Positions 28,242-36,324 of a DNA stretch of 36,324 nucleotides are shown here, in pieces (within the stretch, counting starts at the first letter, position 1; every line of letters starts with the position of its first letter). The notes under the pieces were generated by a model. The model made no database searches and was not told the DNA's origin. It worked only from the letters and a program-made list of their open reading frames with translations. The DNA lies in NCBI GenBank assembly GCA_031285085.1, contig JAITWW010000113.1, forward strand, positions 1 to 36,324, read 5' to 3'. This stretch comes from Candidatus Methanofilum arcanum. GTDB taxonomy: Archaea > Halobacteriota > Methanomicrobia > Methanomicrobiales > Methanospirillaceae. The translations under genes and the position numbers were made by a program.

Positions 28242-28658
28242 ATGGCAGATTTTAAAGTAGTACTTTCTGATACAAAGACGGGAAAAGCATACAATGTCGC
28301 AGCAACCGGTGTTGCGGCAAGCTCATTCATTGGAAAAAATATTGGACAAGAAATGGATGCAGCTCCTCTTGGATTTGATGGATACACTATCAAGATAACT
28401 GGTGCATCTGATAAAAATGGCACTCCTGCACGTCAGAGCTTACCAATAGCTGGACGGCGCCGTGCATTAGTTCGTGGAGGGGTTGGATTCCATCCTGTGA
28501 TGGAGGGGCAACGCCGGAGAAAGATGATTCGCGGAAGCGAGATCACTGCTGATTTTGTTCAAATTAATGTAATCGTAACAAAGTATGGTTCAAAGACACT
28601 TGAGCAGTACTTTGCACCACCAGAAGCGCAGGCAGAAGAATCACAGACAGAAGAATAA
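28242..28658 (+). CDS. rps6e: 30S ribosomal protein S6e
   Basis: MADFKVVLSDTKTGKAYN..FIGKNIGQEMDAAPLGFDGYTIKITGASDKNGTPARQSL..RRALVRGGVGFHP. Confidence 0.95.
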   Translation: MADFKVVLSDTKTGKAYNVAATGVAASSFIGKNIGQEMDAAPLGFDGYTIKITGASDKNGTPARQSLPIAGRRRALVRGGVGFHPVMEGQRRRKMIRGSEITADFVQINVIVTKYGSKTLEQYFAPPEAQAEESQTEE

Positions 28659-28816
28659 ATCTCTTACTTTTTTAGGTTCTTTACAAAGTTACTTGAACGA
28701 CATTGAATATCCCTCATCGTAACCTCGTTTTCGTCGTTCATAGAAATTTTTATATAATATCTATATATATATTATTCAAGTGGCATTGGGAAGAACCGTT
28801 TTTTATCTAACACAGG

Positions 28817-28889
28817 AGAGCTCTTGTGATTTTAAATTTACATTTAAATATGCTATTTTTAATTTGAAATTAATTTTTTCAAGAGCTCT
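28817..28889. repeat. Inverted repeat enclosing AT-rich DNA (possible terminator/hairpin)
   Basis: agagctcttg (28817-28826) and caagagctct (28880-28889), perfect 10 bp; right arm overlaps the UPF0179 stop. Confidence 0.5.
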
Positions 28890-29466
28890 ACTCTTGTTTT
28901 GACACAAATCGTGGAAGTTCATCAGGTAATAATTCTAATAGAACAAGTGTTCTGGATTCTCCAACAGGGCATGGGACGGTATGCAAAGAAGATAATCTCT
29001 GTGTATTGGCAGATGTGTCACCATCACAAACATCCCCACTCTGACATAGTTGCATCTCCTCTGTTTCAATCTCTCGAATGATATATCGCTGCCCTTTCAC
29101 AAGACCAGGAGCATGACATTGAAATACGTACTCACATCGTTCATTACAGGGTGGATAATACACAAATGAAGTATTCCGAGCTGATGAAGCATTCGAAGGA
29201 AGAAGAATACGGGCAGGAATCAGTGCAGGTACAACCTCTACGGTGCGAGCCTTTCCTTCATGCACACTGCATTCATGAACAGGATCTCGAACGGAGATCA
29301 CCTTGTATCTTCTTCCTGACACAAGGTTATGACATACCTTACACACAGGACATGGTGTGCAGACCTCACTCATACCAATGTATATAAATTCACTGCCTTC
29401 GTGGGCATATACTTCCCCAACGATAGTAATTTTTCCTTTTGCATGTTGCAAGCTCATATGTTTCAT
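28888..29466 (-). CDS. UPF0179-family protein
   Basis: GKITIVGEVYAHEGSEFIYIGMSEVCTPCPVCKVCHNLVSGRRYKVISVRDPVHECSVHEGKARTVEV; many conserved Cys. Confidence 0.8.
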   Translation of the reverse strand: MKHMSLQHAKGKITIVGEVYAHEGSEFIYIGMSEVCTPCPVCKVCHNLVSGRRYKVISVRDPVHECSVHEGKARTVEVVPALIPARILLPSNASSARNTSFVYYPPCNERCEYVFQCHAPGLVKGQRYIIREIETEEMQLCQSGDVCDGDTSANTQRLSSLHTVPCPVGESRTLVLLELLPDELPRFVSKQE

Positions 29467-29514
29467 GCCTATCCATTATGTTTTAAAAATATGCATTTCA
29501 TTTGTATATTCTTT

Positions 29515-30597
29515 CTATTCCTGATATAATATCGAAACTAATCTCTGAGCGGACTCAGGAGTGAGACTCGTATCTAAAATCGTATATCGTTCAGGGCGAA
29601 TGGTTTTTGCTGCAAGCAATGCGCAGATGATCTGTTCATCAGAGACACCAATTTCATGAGGAGTTGTTGGAGCTCCTATTTTCTGTAATGACTCACGAAT
29701 TGAGCGCCAATCTCCATTATGGAGGTACATAGTCATAATGGATCCAATCCCACATGCTTCTCCATGCAGAACCTTTCCGGGTGCAATTTTTTCAAGTGCA
29801 TGCCCAAACTTATGTTCTCCACCTGATGCTGGTCGGGATGAGCCTGCAATACTCATTGCAATTCCTGAAAATACCAATGCCTTCACAACAATACGTGCCG
29901 CATCTTGGCATTTTGGCTTGATCAAAGGAGACTGCTTTACCAGGGTTTCTGCAGTCATTCTTGACAGTGCAATTGCATACTCACTTATTTGTTCACCCCG
30001 CAGGCGATGTGCAAACTCCCAATCTAAAATCGCAGTGTAATTTGAGATAATATCTGCACAACCAGAAGCAAGAAGACGATGCGGTGCTTCGGCAATGATG
30101 GTTGTATCTGCAATGACTGCTATTGGCGGCGCTGCTTCTATAGATACACTTCCTGTATCTGTTGGAAGCGTTGCGCGATTGGAAACAATGCCATCATGTG
30201 ATGCTGCTGTTGGAACACTGATGAATGGTTTGCCAGCACGAAATGATACGATTTTGGCGGTATCGATAACTCGCCCTCCGCCAATAGCAATGAGATAATC
30301 AACATCACGGGCTGCCTCTTCGGCAGCCTCGATAGTTTGGGGTGAGAGCGAGGGTGCAGAAAATTGAGAGATTGTATATGAACCCGAATCTTTCAGACGC
30401 TGATATACCAGATCCCCTGCCACTCTCCCTGTCGTTTCTCCCGTAATGAGAAGAACACTCTGACCGGGATGAACATTGGCACATATTGTTGGCATCTGCA
30501 AAATAGCATTTTCGCTGATGACGATATCACGAGGTAGTTTCGTGAAGAGTCCTTGATTTCCTGTGTTTACTATATGTGACATGAACTCGGTAGCCAT
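29515..30597 (-). CDS. egsA: sn-glycerol-1-phosphate dehydrogenase (start possibly 30582)
   Basis: LIAIGGGRVIDTAKIVSFRAGKPFISVPTAASHDGIVSNRATL; GGEHKFGHALEKIAPGKVLHGEACGIG. Confidence 0.92.
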   Translation of the reverse strand: MATEFMSHIVNTGNQGLFTKLPRDIVISENAILQMPTICANVHPGQSVLLITGETTGRVAGDLVYQRLKDSGSYTISQFSAPSLSPQTIEAAEEAARDVDYLIAIGGGRVIDTAKIVSFRAGKPFISVPTAASHDGIVSNRATLPTDTGSVSIEAAPPIAVIADTTIIAEAPHRLLASGCADIISNYTAILDWEFAHRLRGEQISEYAIALSRMTAETLVKQSPLIKPKCQDAARIVVKALVFSGIAMSIAGSSRPASGGEHKFGHALEKIAPGKVLHGEACGIGSIMTMYLHNGDWRSIRESLQKIGAPTTPHEIGVSDEQIICALLAAKTIRPERYTILDTSLTPESAQRLVSILYQE

Positions 30598-30726
30598 GGA
30601 TTTGTTTCACTTGAGTATAACATAGAACGTGCAGCATTGTTAGATATTTGCATTACAAAAAAGTACCACATCCAGGTGCCTAAAGCAAAAAGAGATATCC
30701 TTTCTTTTTAGATATGTAGTAACTGA

Positions 30727-31572
30727 ATGATAACTGAATTTATATACAAATATTACATCGATCCAATTAGATATGGTCTGGCATATAATCCAGTAGATAC
30801 CGCCACATATGCAATACTTCTAGTCATATGTGTATACCTTCTCTATCGATTGTTTTCCCGTTTGGGCATCAGTATTGATCGCTCCTTTATCTATGCATTA
30901 TTTCCATGGGTAGTGTTTGGTGGGTTCTTACGTGTCGTAGAGGATTGCAATATACTAACTGCTCCCATCAGCTATGTGCTCATCACTCCCCTTATTTACT
31001 TCTTTATCTTTCTCATTGCTTTTGTTATCCTTATCAGCTCCTGGTACCTTGAGAGAAAAAAAGTAATTTCTTCCTGGAAATATGTGTTTGGGACTGCTGG
31101 AGGAGTTTGTGCGCTTGCAACACTTTTTCTTCTCCTTTGGTTTGGCCTCACTCACACAACCATTGATCTCTTTGTTATTGCATTTATTCTGATAGCTACG
31201 GCTTTTTCAACCATGCTCATCTATGCCGTGCTCCGATATGTCTTTGCATGGTCATATCTCGATGAACGACTGTACCAGGTGCTGATTGCAGGTCATATGC
31301 TTGATGCAAGTGCCACAAGTTATGGCATTGATCTCCATTCCATGTCTTATGTTGAACAACATGTTGTTGGAGGTGCATTAATAGAGGCAACAGGGACTGC
31401 ACTTTCTATGTTTCCACTGAAATTATTGGTTTTAATTCCTGGTATCTATGTCCTTGAGTTGTACCGCAAAGAAGGATCAAAACCATTGTGGTATCTTATT
31501 CTTCTTGCAATGATTATGGTTGGTTTGGCACCAGGTATTCGTGACATGATGAGGATGATGTTGCACGTCTAA
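30727..31572 (+). CDS. DUF63-family archaeal membrane protein
   Basis: LFSRLGISIDRSFIYALFPWVVFGGFLRVVEDCNILTAPISYVLITPLIYF; GHMLDASATSYGID; multiple TM. Confidence 0.78.
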   Translation: MITEFIYKYYIDPIRYGLAYNPVDTATYAILLVICVYLLYRLFSRLGISIDRSFIYALFPWVVFGGFLRVVEDCNILTAPISYVLITPLIYFFIFLIAFVILISSWYLERKKVISSWKYVFGTAGGVCALATLFLLLWFGLTHTTIDLFVIAFILIATAFSTMLIYAVLRYVFAWSYLDERLYQVLIAGHMLDASATSYGIDLHSMSYVEQHVVGGALIEATGTALSMFPLKLLVLIPGIYVLELYRKEGSKPLWYLILLAMIMVGLAPGIRDMMRMMLHV

Positions 31573-31608
31573 ATGATAAGTAGAGACAAAAACATAATGT
31601 GAGAGTTC

Positions 31609-32220
31609 ATGAAAATTAACGAGATAGATACTATAACGCATACAGATACTTCCAAGCTATCACTTGGAATATATATTGTTTTTTCCTGTGCAATGTTTTT
31701 CTTTTTCATTGCAATTGGATATTGGACAGCACAAGCGGATTCAGCAGTAGGTGATCAGATCTACAACATGTTTCAGGATGTGGTAGTTACAGGTATTGCT
31801 TCTGATTCAGCTGCTGCTATGTCCTTTCAAATTTTCATAAATAATGTGCAGATCTGCGCTCTCATTTTTCTTGGTGGTGCAACATTTGGATTGTTTACTC
31901 TGTTTCTTTTGATGACAAATGGTATTGTCATTGGTGTTTTAATTGAGGTGCTTCTGCGAGATATGTCTGCCTCTGTATTGATGGTTGGATTACTTCCTCA
32001 TGGTATATTTGAAATCCCCGCTGTGCTTGTATCAGCAGCACTTGGAATGATCATTGCACGAGGGCTCTGGGGAGAGCTTTCCGGAAAAGGAGATGCACTT
32101 GACTCAGCAAAATATGCTGGACGGCTTTTTATTCTGTACGTTGTGCCATTTATCTTTGTTGCAGCGTGTGTTGAAGGGTTTATCACACCCTTTGTGATGG
32201 AAATGATGGTTACAAAATAG
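31609..32220 (+). CDS. Stage II sporulation protein M-like (SpoIIM) membrane protein
   Basis: IFINNVQICALIFLGGATFGLFTLFLLMTNGIVIGV; LLPHGIFEIPAVLVSAALGM. Confidence 0.83.
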   Translation: MKINEIDTITHTDTSKLSLGIYIVFSCAMFFFFIAIGYWTAQADSAVGDQIYNMFQDVVVTGIASDSAAAMSFQIFINNVQICALIFLGGATFGLFTLFLLMTNGIVIGVLIEVLLRDMSASVLMVGLLPHGIFEIPAVLVSAALGMIIARGLWGELSGKGDALDSAKYAGRLFILYVVPFIFVAACVEGFITPFVMEMMVTK

Positions 32221-32235
32221 AGGAGATAGTAGTGT

Positions 32236-33696
32236 ATGAGTGCCAATAGAGAAAACGATAATAATACCCAGAGTATAGAACTTCTTCCAAAAAAATCTGA
32301 TTTTTCAGAGTGGTATAATGAAATTTTGTGGCGTGCAGAGATTATGGATGTACGCTACCCGATTAAAGGAATGTATGTGTGGCATCCGTACGGGTTTGGT
32401 GTGAGAAAACGGGTGTATTCTATACTTCGCTCTCTTCTTGATGTTGATCACGATGAAACTCTGTTTCCCTTGCTTATCCCAGAGCATGAGTTCATGAAGG
32501 AGGCAGAGCACATTAAGGGGTTTGAAAACGAGGTCTACTGGATCACGCATGGAGGAACAACACCACTCGATGTACGGCTTGCCCTTCGACCTACCAGTGA
32601 GACATCAATCTACCCCATGTACGCACTTTGGATCCGATCTCATGCTGATCTTCCCCTAAAGCTCTATCAGGTTGTAAATACATTTCGCTATGAGACAAAG
32701 CATACGCGACCATTGATTCGCGTGCGTGAGATTACTTCATTTAAAGAAGCACATACCGTTCATGGTACATGGGATGATGCAGCAGAGCAGGTTGAAGCTG
32801 CGGTGCGGTTATATCAGGAGTTTTATGATGCTCTGTGTGTGCCTGTTTTGATATCAAAACGTCCTGATTGGGATAAGTTCCCAGGAGCTGATTACACCAT
32901 TGCTTTTGATTGTGTTATGCCAGATGGAAGAACCTTACAGGTTGGAACGGTGCATCACTTAGGTGATAGTTTTTCCAGGACATTTGATCTGACCTATGAG
33001 GATATCAATGGCGAGCAGGTTTTGTGCCATCAGACTTGTTATGGTATCTCAGAGCGATGCATTGCAGCACTTATTTCAACACATGGGGATGATACTGGGC
33101 TGTGCCTTCCCCCTCAGACTGCACCAGTTCAGATTGTGATTGTTCCTATTATTATGAAGAAGAGAGAGGCTGAGGTACAAGAAGCTGCTCAGGTTCTCTG
33201 CGATGAGTTACAAGCCGCTGGATTTCGGGTGAAGGTTGATGCCCGAGATCTGAGGCCAGGTGCAAAGTATTATCATTGGGAGCTTCGTGGTGTTCCTCTT
33301 CGTATTGAGATCGGTCCCCGAGATATTGATAATGGGGTTGTGATGACCGTAACACGTGGCGGTACAAAGGAAGCGATCCAAAGAGAGAATATTGCAGTAC
33401 ATATTCAAGAGAAGCTTGCATCTGTTACCACTGAGATACAGAGTGTTGCGCGTGAACGTGTACAGGGCCAGATTCATATGGTCTCTACTCGCGGTGAGCT
33501 TTTAGATGCCGCTAAGGGTGGTGTTGGTGTGCTGCATTGGTGTGGATCAAAGGAGTGCTGTGAAAAGATAGAAGCCGAGTCTGAAGCTGTGTTGCTTGGT
33601 GGAGAGCTTCGCGGAAAGCTTGTCAATGTGGATCAGAGTAATTGCATTATCTGTGGAGAACCTGGGACCGCCAGTTTGCTTGGAAGATCATATTAA
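32236..33696 (+). CDS. proS: Prolyl-tRNA synthetase (archaeal/eukaryotic type)
   Basis: [91 protein letters not shown]-terminal Cys pairs. Confidence 0.95.
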   Translation: MSANRENDNNTQSIELLPKKSDFSEWYNEILWRAEIMDVRYPIKGMYVWHPYGFGVRKRVYSILRSLLDVDHDETLFPLLIPEHEFMKEAEHIKGFENEVYWITHGGTTPLDVRLALRPTSETSIYPMYALWIRSHADLPLKLYQVVNTFRYETKHTRPLIRVREITSFKEAHTVHGTWDDAAEQVEAAVRLYQEFYDALCVPVLISKRPDWDKFPGADYTIAFDCVMPDGRTLQVGTVHHLGDSFSRTFDLTYEDINGEQVLCHQTCYGISERCIAALISTHGDDTGLCLPPQTAPVQIVIVPIIMKKREAEVQEAAQVLCDELQAAGFRVKVDARDLRPGAKYYHWELRGVPLRIEIGPRDIDNGVVMTVTRGGTKEAIQRENIAVHIQEKLASVTTEIQSVARERVQGQIHMVSTRGELLDAAKGGVGVLHWCGSKECCEKIEAESEAVLLGGELRGKLVNVDQSNCIICGEPGTASLLGRSY

Positions 33697-34395
33697 CCTT
33701 TCTGCACACCACTTTTTGCGAATACTGGAAGTACAGTCAATTTTGTACATACATTTTTTAATCCAATTTTTTATAGGGTTTTGAATTTAAAGTGAAATAA
33801 AACGGTAAAATCTCCTCCCAAGGTATATGTTCATATGGTACATAGCTCAAAGGAGTTGAACTATTGTACTCAACAAAATATTTTAAGTTGGATTTATTTA
33901 TATTGTATGTCAAACTAAACATCGAAATATGGGGAGGAATCGTCTATTTGCTGCAGTAAACACCTTGGTGTCAAGATATTTAAAATTTGTTGATGGGAAC
34001 ATGTATGTGCAAAGAATGGTTGTACTGTAAAGTCTGTGAAAGCTAAAATCATGCCAAAACCCAGGTTTGTCAAAAAGAGTGGCTGGCAATCTATGTCAAC
34101 TAAGGTGCGCGGGAAGAGGAAAAAGCTAAAAATTGAGAGCAATTCTCTATGAAAATCGTGATTCATTTCAAGTGCTATATATATTTCACGATGCGAATAG
34201 CTACCCCGCCAACCCACTTCAAAAAACCTTATATGCAAAGCCGCTGACACTCTGATGTTGAAACACGGAAATCATTTGTGAAAAGCATCACAAAAATGGT
34301 GAGATAACACCATGAAAAACGTGATATATTGCCTCATTTAACCTGAAAACTCCCAGTTGTTCTTGCTGTTTAAAGTTGATCTCCGTGGTGCTGAA

Positions 34396-35832
34396 ATGAA
34401 AGTAAAAATGGAGTATCACATGTCACAAACCGCACAAAAATTACCCAATCTCACACGAGCAGAGCTCACTACTCTCCTTCTCATAGTCAGCCTGTCCGCA
34501 TTTGCAACACCTCTGGTCATCTCTGGAGTAAGTGTCGCCCTTCTGTACATCTCCGAGGATTTTAACACTCTTGCATCTCATATCGGATGGGTGCTGACGA
34601 GTTTTCTTATGGCATCTGCAGTATTTCTCTTTCCATTTGGGAAATTATCTGACCGGATTGGAAAGCAGAGCATATTCATGGCTGGCCTCTCTTTCCAACT
34701 CATCGGATTTGTCATTGCCGGATTATCCACCTCTTTTCCAATGCTTCTTGTCGGGATGGCGCTTGGAGGACTTGGAAGTGCTCAGGTTCTCGCTGTTGGA
34801 ATCCCTCTTCTGACAACGAACTTCCCACATCAGGAACGAGGAAAGGTAATAGGAATAAATACCGCAGCAACCTATACTGCTCTTGCGCTCGGACCATTTG
34901 TTGGGGGCGTTCTCATTGACACCTATGGCTGGCACTCTATTTTTTGGGCACTCATTCCCATTGTTGCACTCGCATTATGTCTTGCGATAAGAGTCATTCC
35001 GAAACTTCCAAAAATAGTCCCTAACACCGACAAACCATTTGATGGTCTTGGTGCAGTTATTTATATCATTGCAGCATCGCTCGTACTTGTTGGTATCAGC
35101 AGGATTATGGAAGGATCAGATGCAGTTATCATGCTTATCATTGGTATTGCAATAGCAGTTATTTTCTTTTGGTGGGAACTAAAACAGCCTGAACCTGTCT
35201 TTCCAATCCATGTATTCATTGAAAACAAGTTATTTAGAAACAGTTCTCTCGCCGCACTCATTAACTATGGCGCATCATATGCAGTGGCGATGCTCCTTTC
35301 ATTTTACCTTCTCGGTGTTAGAGGGTTTACTGGCACTGAAGCAGGAACAGTTCTCATTGCACAGTCTGTTGTCATGGCAGTGCTAACGCCATTTACAGGA
35401 AGATTGTCAGATCGTATCGATCCTAAAATTCTTGCAACAGTTGGTATGATCATGACTGCACTCGCTCTGTTTGCATTTTCGACTTTGACAAGCACAACTC
35501 CCTTATGGGTTGTCATTGGTATTTTGATCTTTTTGGGAGCTGGAATTGCATTTTTCTCCTCTCCAAATATGAACTCTATTATGAGTTCAGTTCCTGACAC
35601 TCAGGCAGGCATTGCTTCTGCAACAGCAGGTACCATGCGAGTATTTGGACAGGTCGTATCAGTCGCTGCAGCCACAATTGCATTTGCAGTCATGCTTGGG
35701 TCTGTTGTTATCAGTCCAGAGATTGCAGATTCGCTTCTTGAAGCTATCTCGACAATATTTATAGCCCTTGGGCTTCTGTGTACAATTGGTATCTGGTTCT
35801 CATACTCACGTGGAAAATCAGGTAATTCATAG
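34396..35832 (+). CDS. MFS drug/solute transporter, EmrB/DHA2-like (start may be 34420)
   Basis: GKLSDRIGKQSIFMAGLSFQLIGF motif A; about 12-14 TM; GPFVGGVLIDTYGWHSIFW. Confidence 0.88.
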   Translation: MKVKMEYHMSQTAQKLPNLTRAELTTLLLIVSLSAFATPLVISGVSVALLYISEDFNTLASHIGWVLTSFLMASAVFLFPFGKLSDRIGKQSIFMAGLSFQLIGFVIAGLSTSFPMLLVGMALGGLGSAQVLAVGIPLLTTNFPHQERGKVIGINTAATYTALALGPFVGGVLIDTYGWHSIFWALIPIVALALCLAIRVIPKLPKIVPNTDKPFDGLGAVIYIIAASLVLVGISRIMEGSDAVIMLIIGIAIAVIFFWWELKQPEPVFPIHVFIENKLFRNSSLAALINYGASYAVAMLLSFYLLGVRGFTGTEAGTVLIAQSVVMAVLTPFTGRLSDRIDPKILATVGMIMTALALFAFSTLTSTTPLWVVIGILIFLGAGIAFFSSPNMNSIMSSVPDTQAGIASATAGTMRVFGQVVSVAAATIAFAVMLGSVVISPEIADSLLEAISTIFIALGLLCTIGIWFSYSRGKSGNS

Positions 35833-35856
35833 AAAGAAACTGTGAAAAACACCAAA

Positions 35857-35890
35857 GAAAGGTATTTTTACACCTTTCAACCGTTTTTTC
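35857..35890 (+). terminator. Terminator-like hairpin after the MFS gene
   Basis: GAAAGGT atttttac ACCTTTC (7-bp stem) followed shortly by TTTTTT. Confidence 0.45.
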
Positions 35891-36124
35891 AGACCACCTG
35901 TAGATCACCTGTATCGCTACAGCGCACAGAGTCCATCCATTTTCTTTCTTGTACCTATGGATTTTCACGGCATGGAATATCTCTTCATCACGTATGTGTA
36001 TGAAGAAAACATGGAATTATGAGTCAGTTCCCTCCTTCTGTACTTCATGCAAACCTTTCATCCTCTTCCCGTGTTTTTCCTTCATCGTCAGTTTTAATTG
36101 TGAATGTATCAAAAGAGGGTTCGA

Positions 36125-36324
36125 TTAATGTGAAACAACATCCTTCGTTGGCATTTTTGTTGGGCCCGTAGTTGGTTGTTCATCAAGAGCCGCGATAAGC
36201 TTCTCACGAAACGCATTATATGCGGAGTTACCAGGGTCGATTGCCAAGGCCCTCTCATATGCATCAAGAGCTTTATCAGTTATGCCAGTAGCATCATATG
36301 AAAGCCCGATAGCAAACCATGCTA
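36125..36324 (-). CDS. C-terminal end of a TPR-repeat protein (truncated at window edge)
   Basis: AWFAIGLSYDATGITDKALDAYERALAIDPGNSAYNAFREKLIAALDEQPTTGPTKMPTKDVVSH*. Confidence 0.75.
   Translation of the reverse strand, partial: AWFAIGLSYDATGITDKALDAYERALAIDPGNSAYNAFREKLIAALDEQPTTGPTKMPTKDVVSH

Noticed and set aside
1-36324. CRISPR array, tRNA or rRNA genes
   Set aside because: No regularly spaced direct repeats of CRISPR length and no tRNA or rRNA-like segments were noticed by eye; a tRNAscan/CRISPR search would be decisive.

Overview
AT-rich chromosomal window that looks like a methanogenic euryarchaeon. The taxonomic call is inference, based on a methanogenesis-marker-11-like protein, AksA/HacAB-type coenzyme B enzymes, Alba, S6e, G1P dehydrogenase, UPF0179, DUF63 and archaeal-type ValRS/ProRS. 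Left part (about 0.6-7.8 kb): a complete bacterial-style phosphate module (pstS-pstC-pstA-pstB-phoU-phoB-like-phoR-like). It has a duplicated pstS promoter/leader, a 35-aa pstS remnant in front of pstC, and in both copies four 11-bp-phased hexamers directly upstream of a TATA-like element. This suggests bacterial Pho-box regulation grafted onto archaeal promoters. Middle (about 17-25 kb, minus strand): a tightly packed run of mmp11-like, radical SAM, short IorA-like ThDP enzyme, aksA, hacA and hacB genes, followed by a small Cys-rich protein, a ferredoxin, asd and alba. It is a strong candidate for a coenzyme B (7-mercaptoheptanoate) biosynthesis locus containing uncharacterised steps. Other features: Mrp/MBL genes, valS, an HTH/DUF2178 pair, a NYN-LOTUS-like protein, ahcY, rps6e, egsA, DUF63, SpoIIM-like, proS, an MFS transporter, and an unexplained gene-poor region (about 8.95-9.55 kb) rich in hairpins. 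All calls come from reading the sequence; no searches were run.
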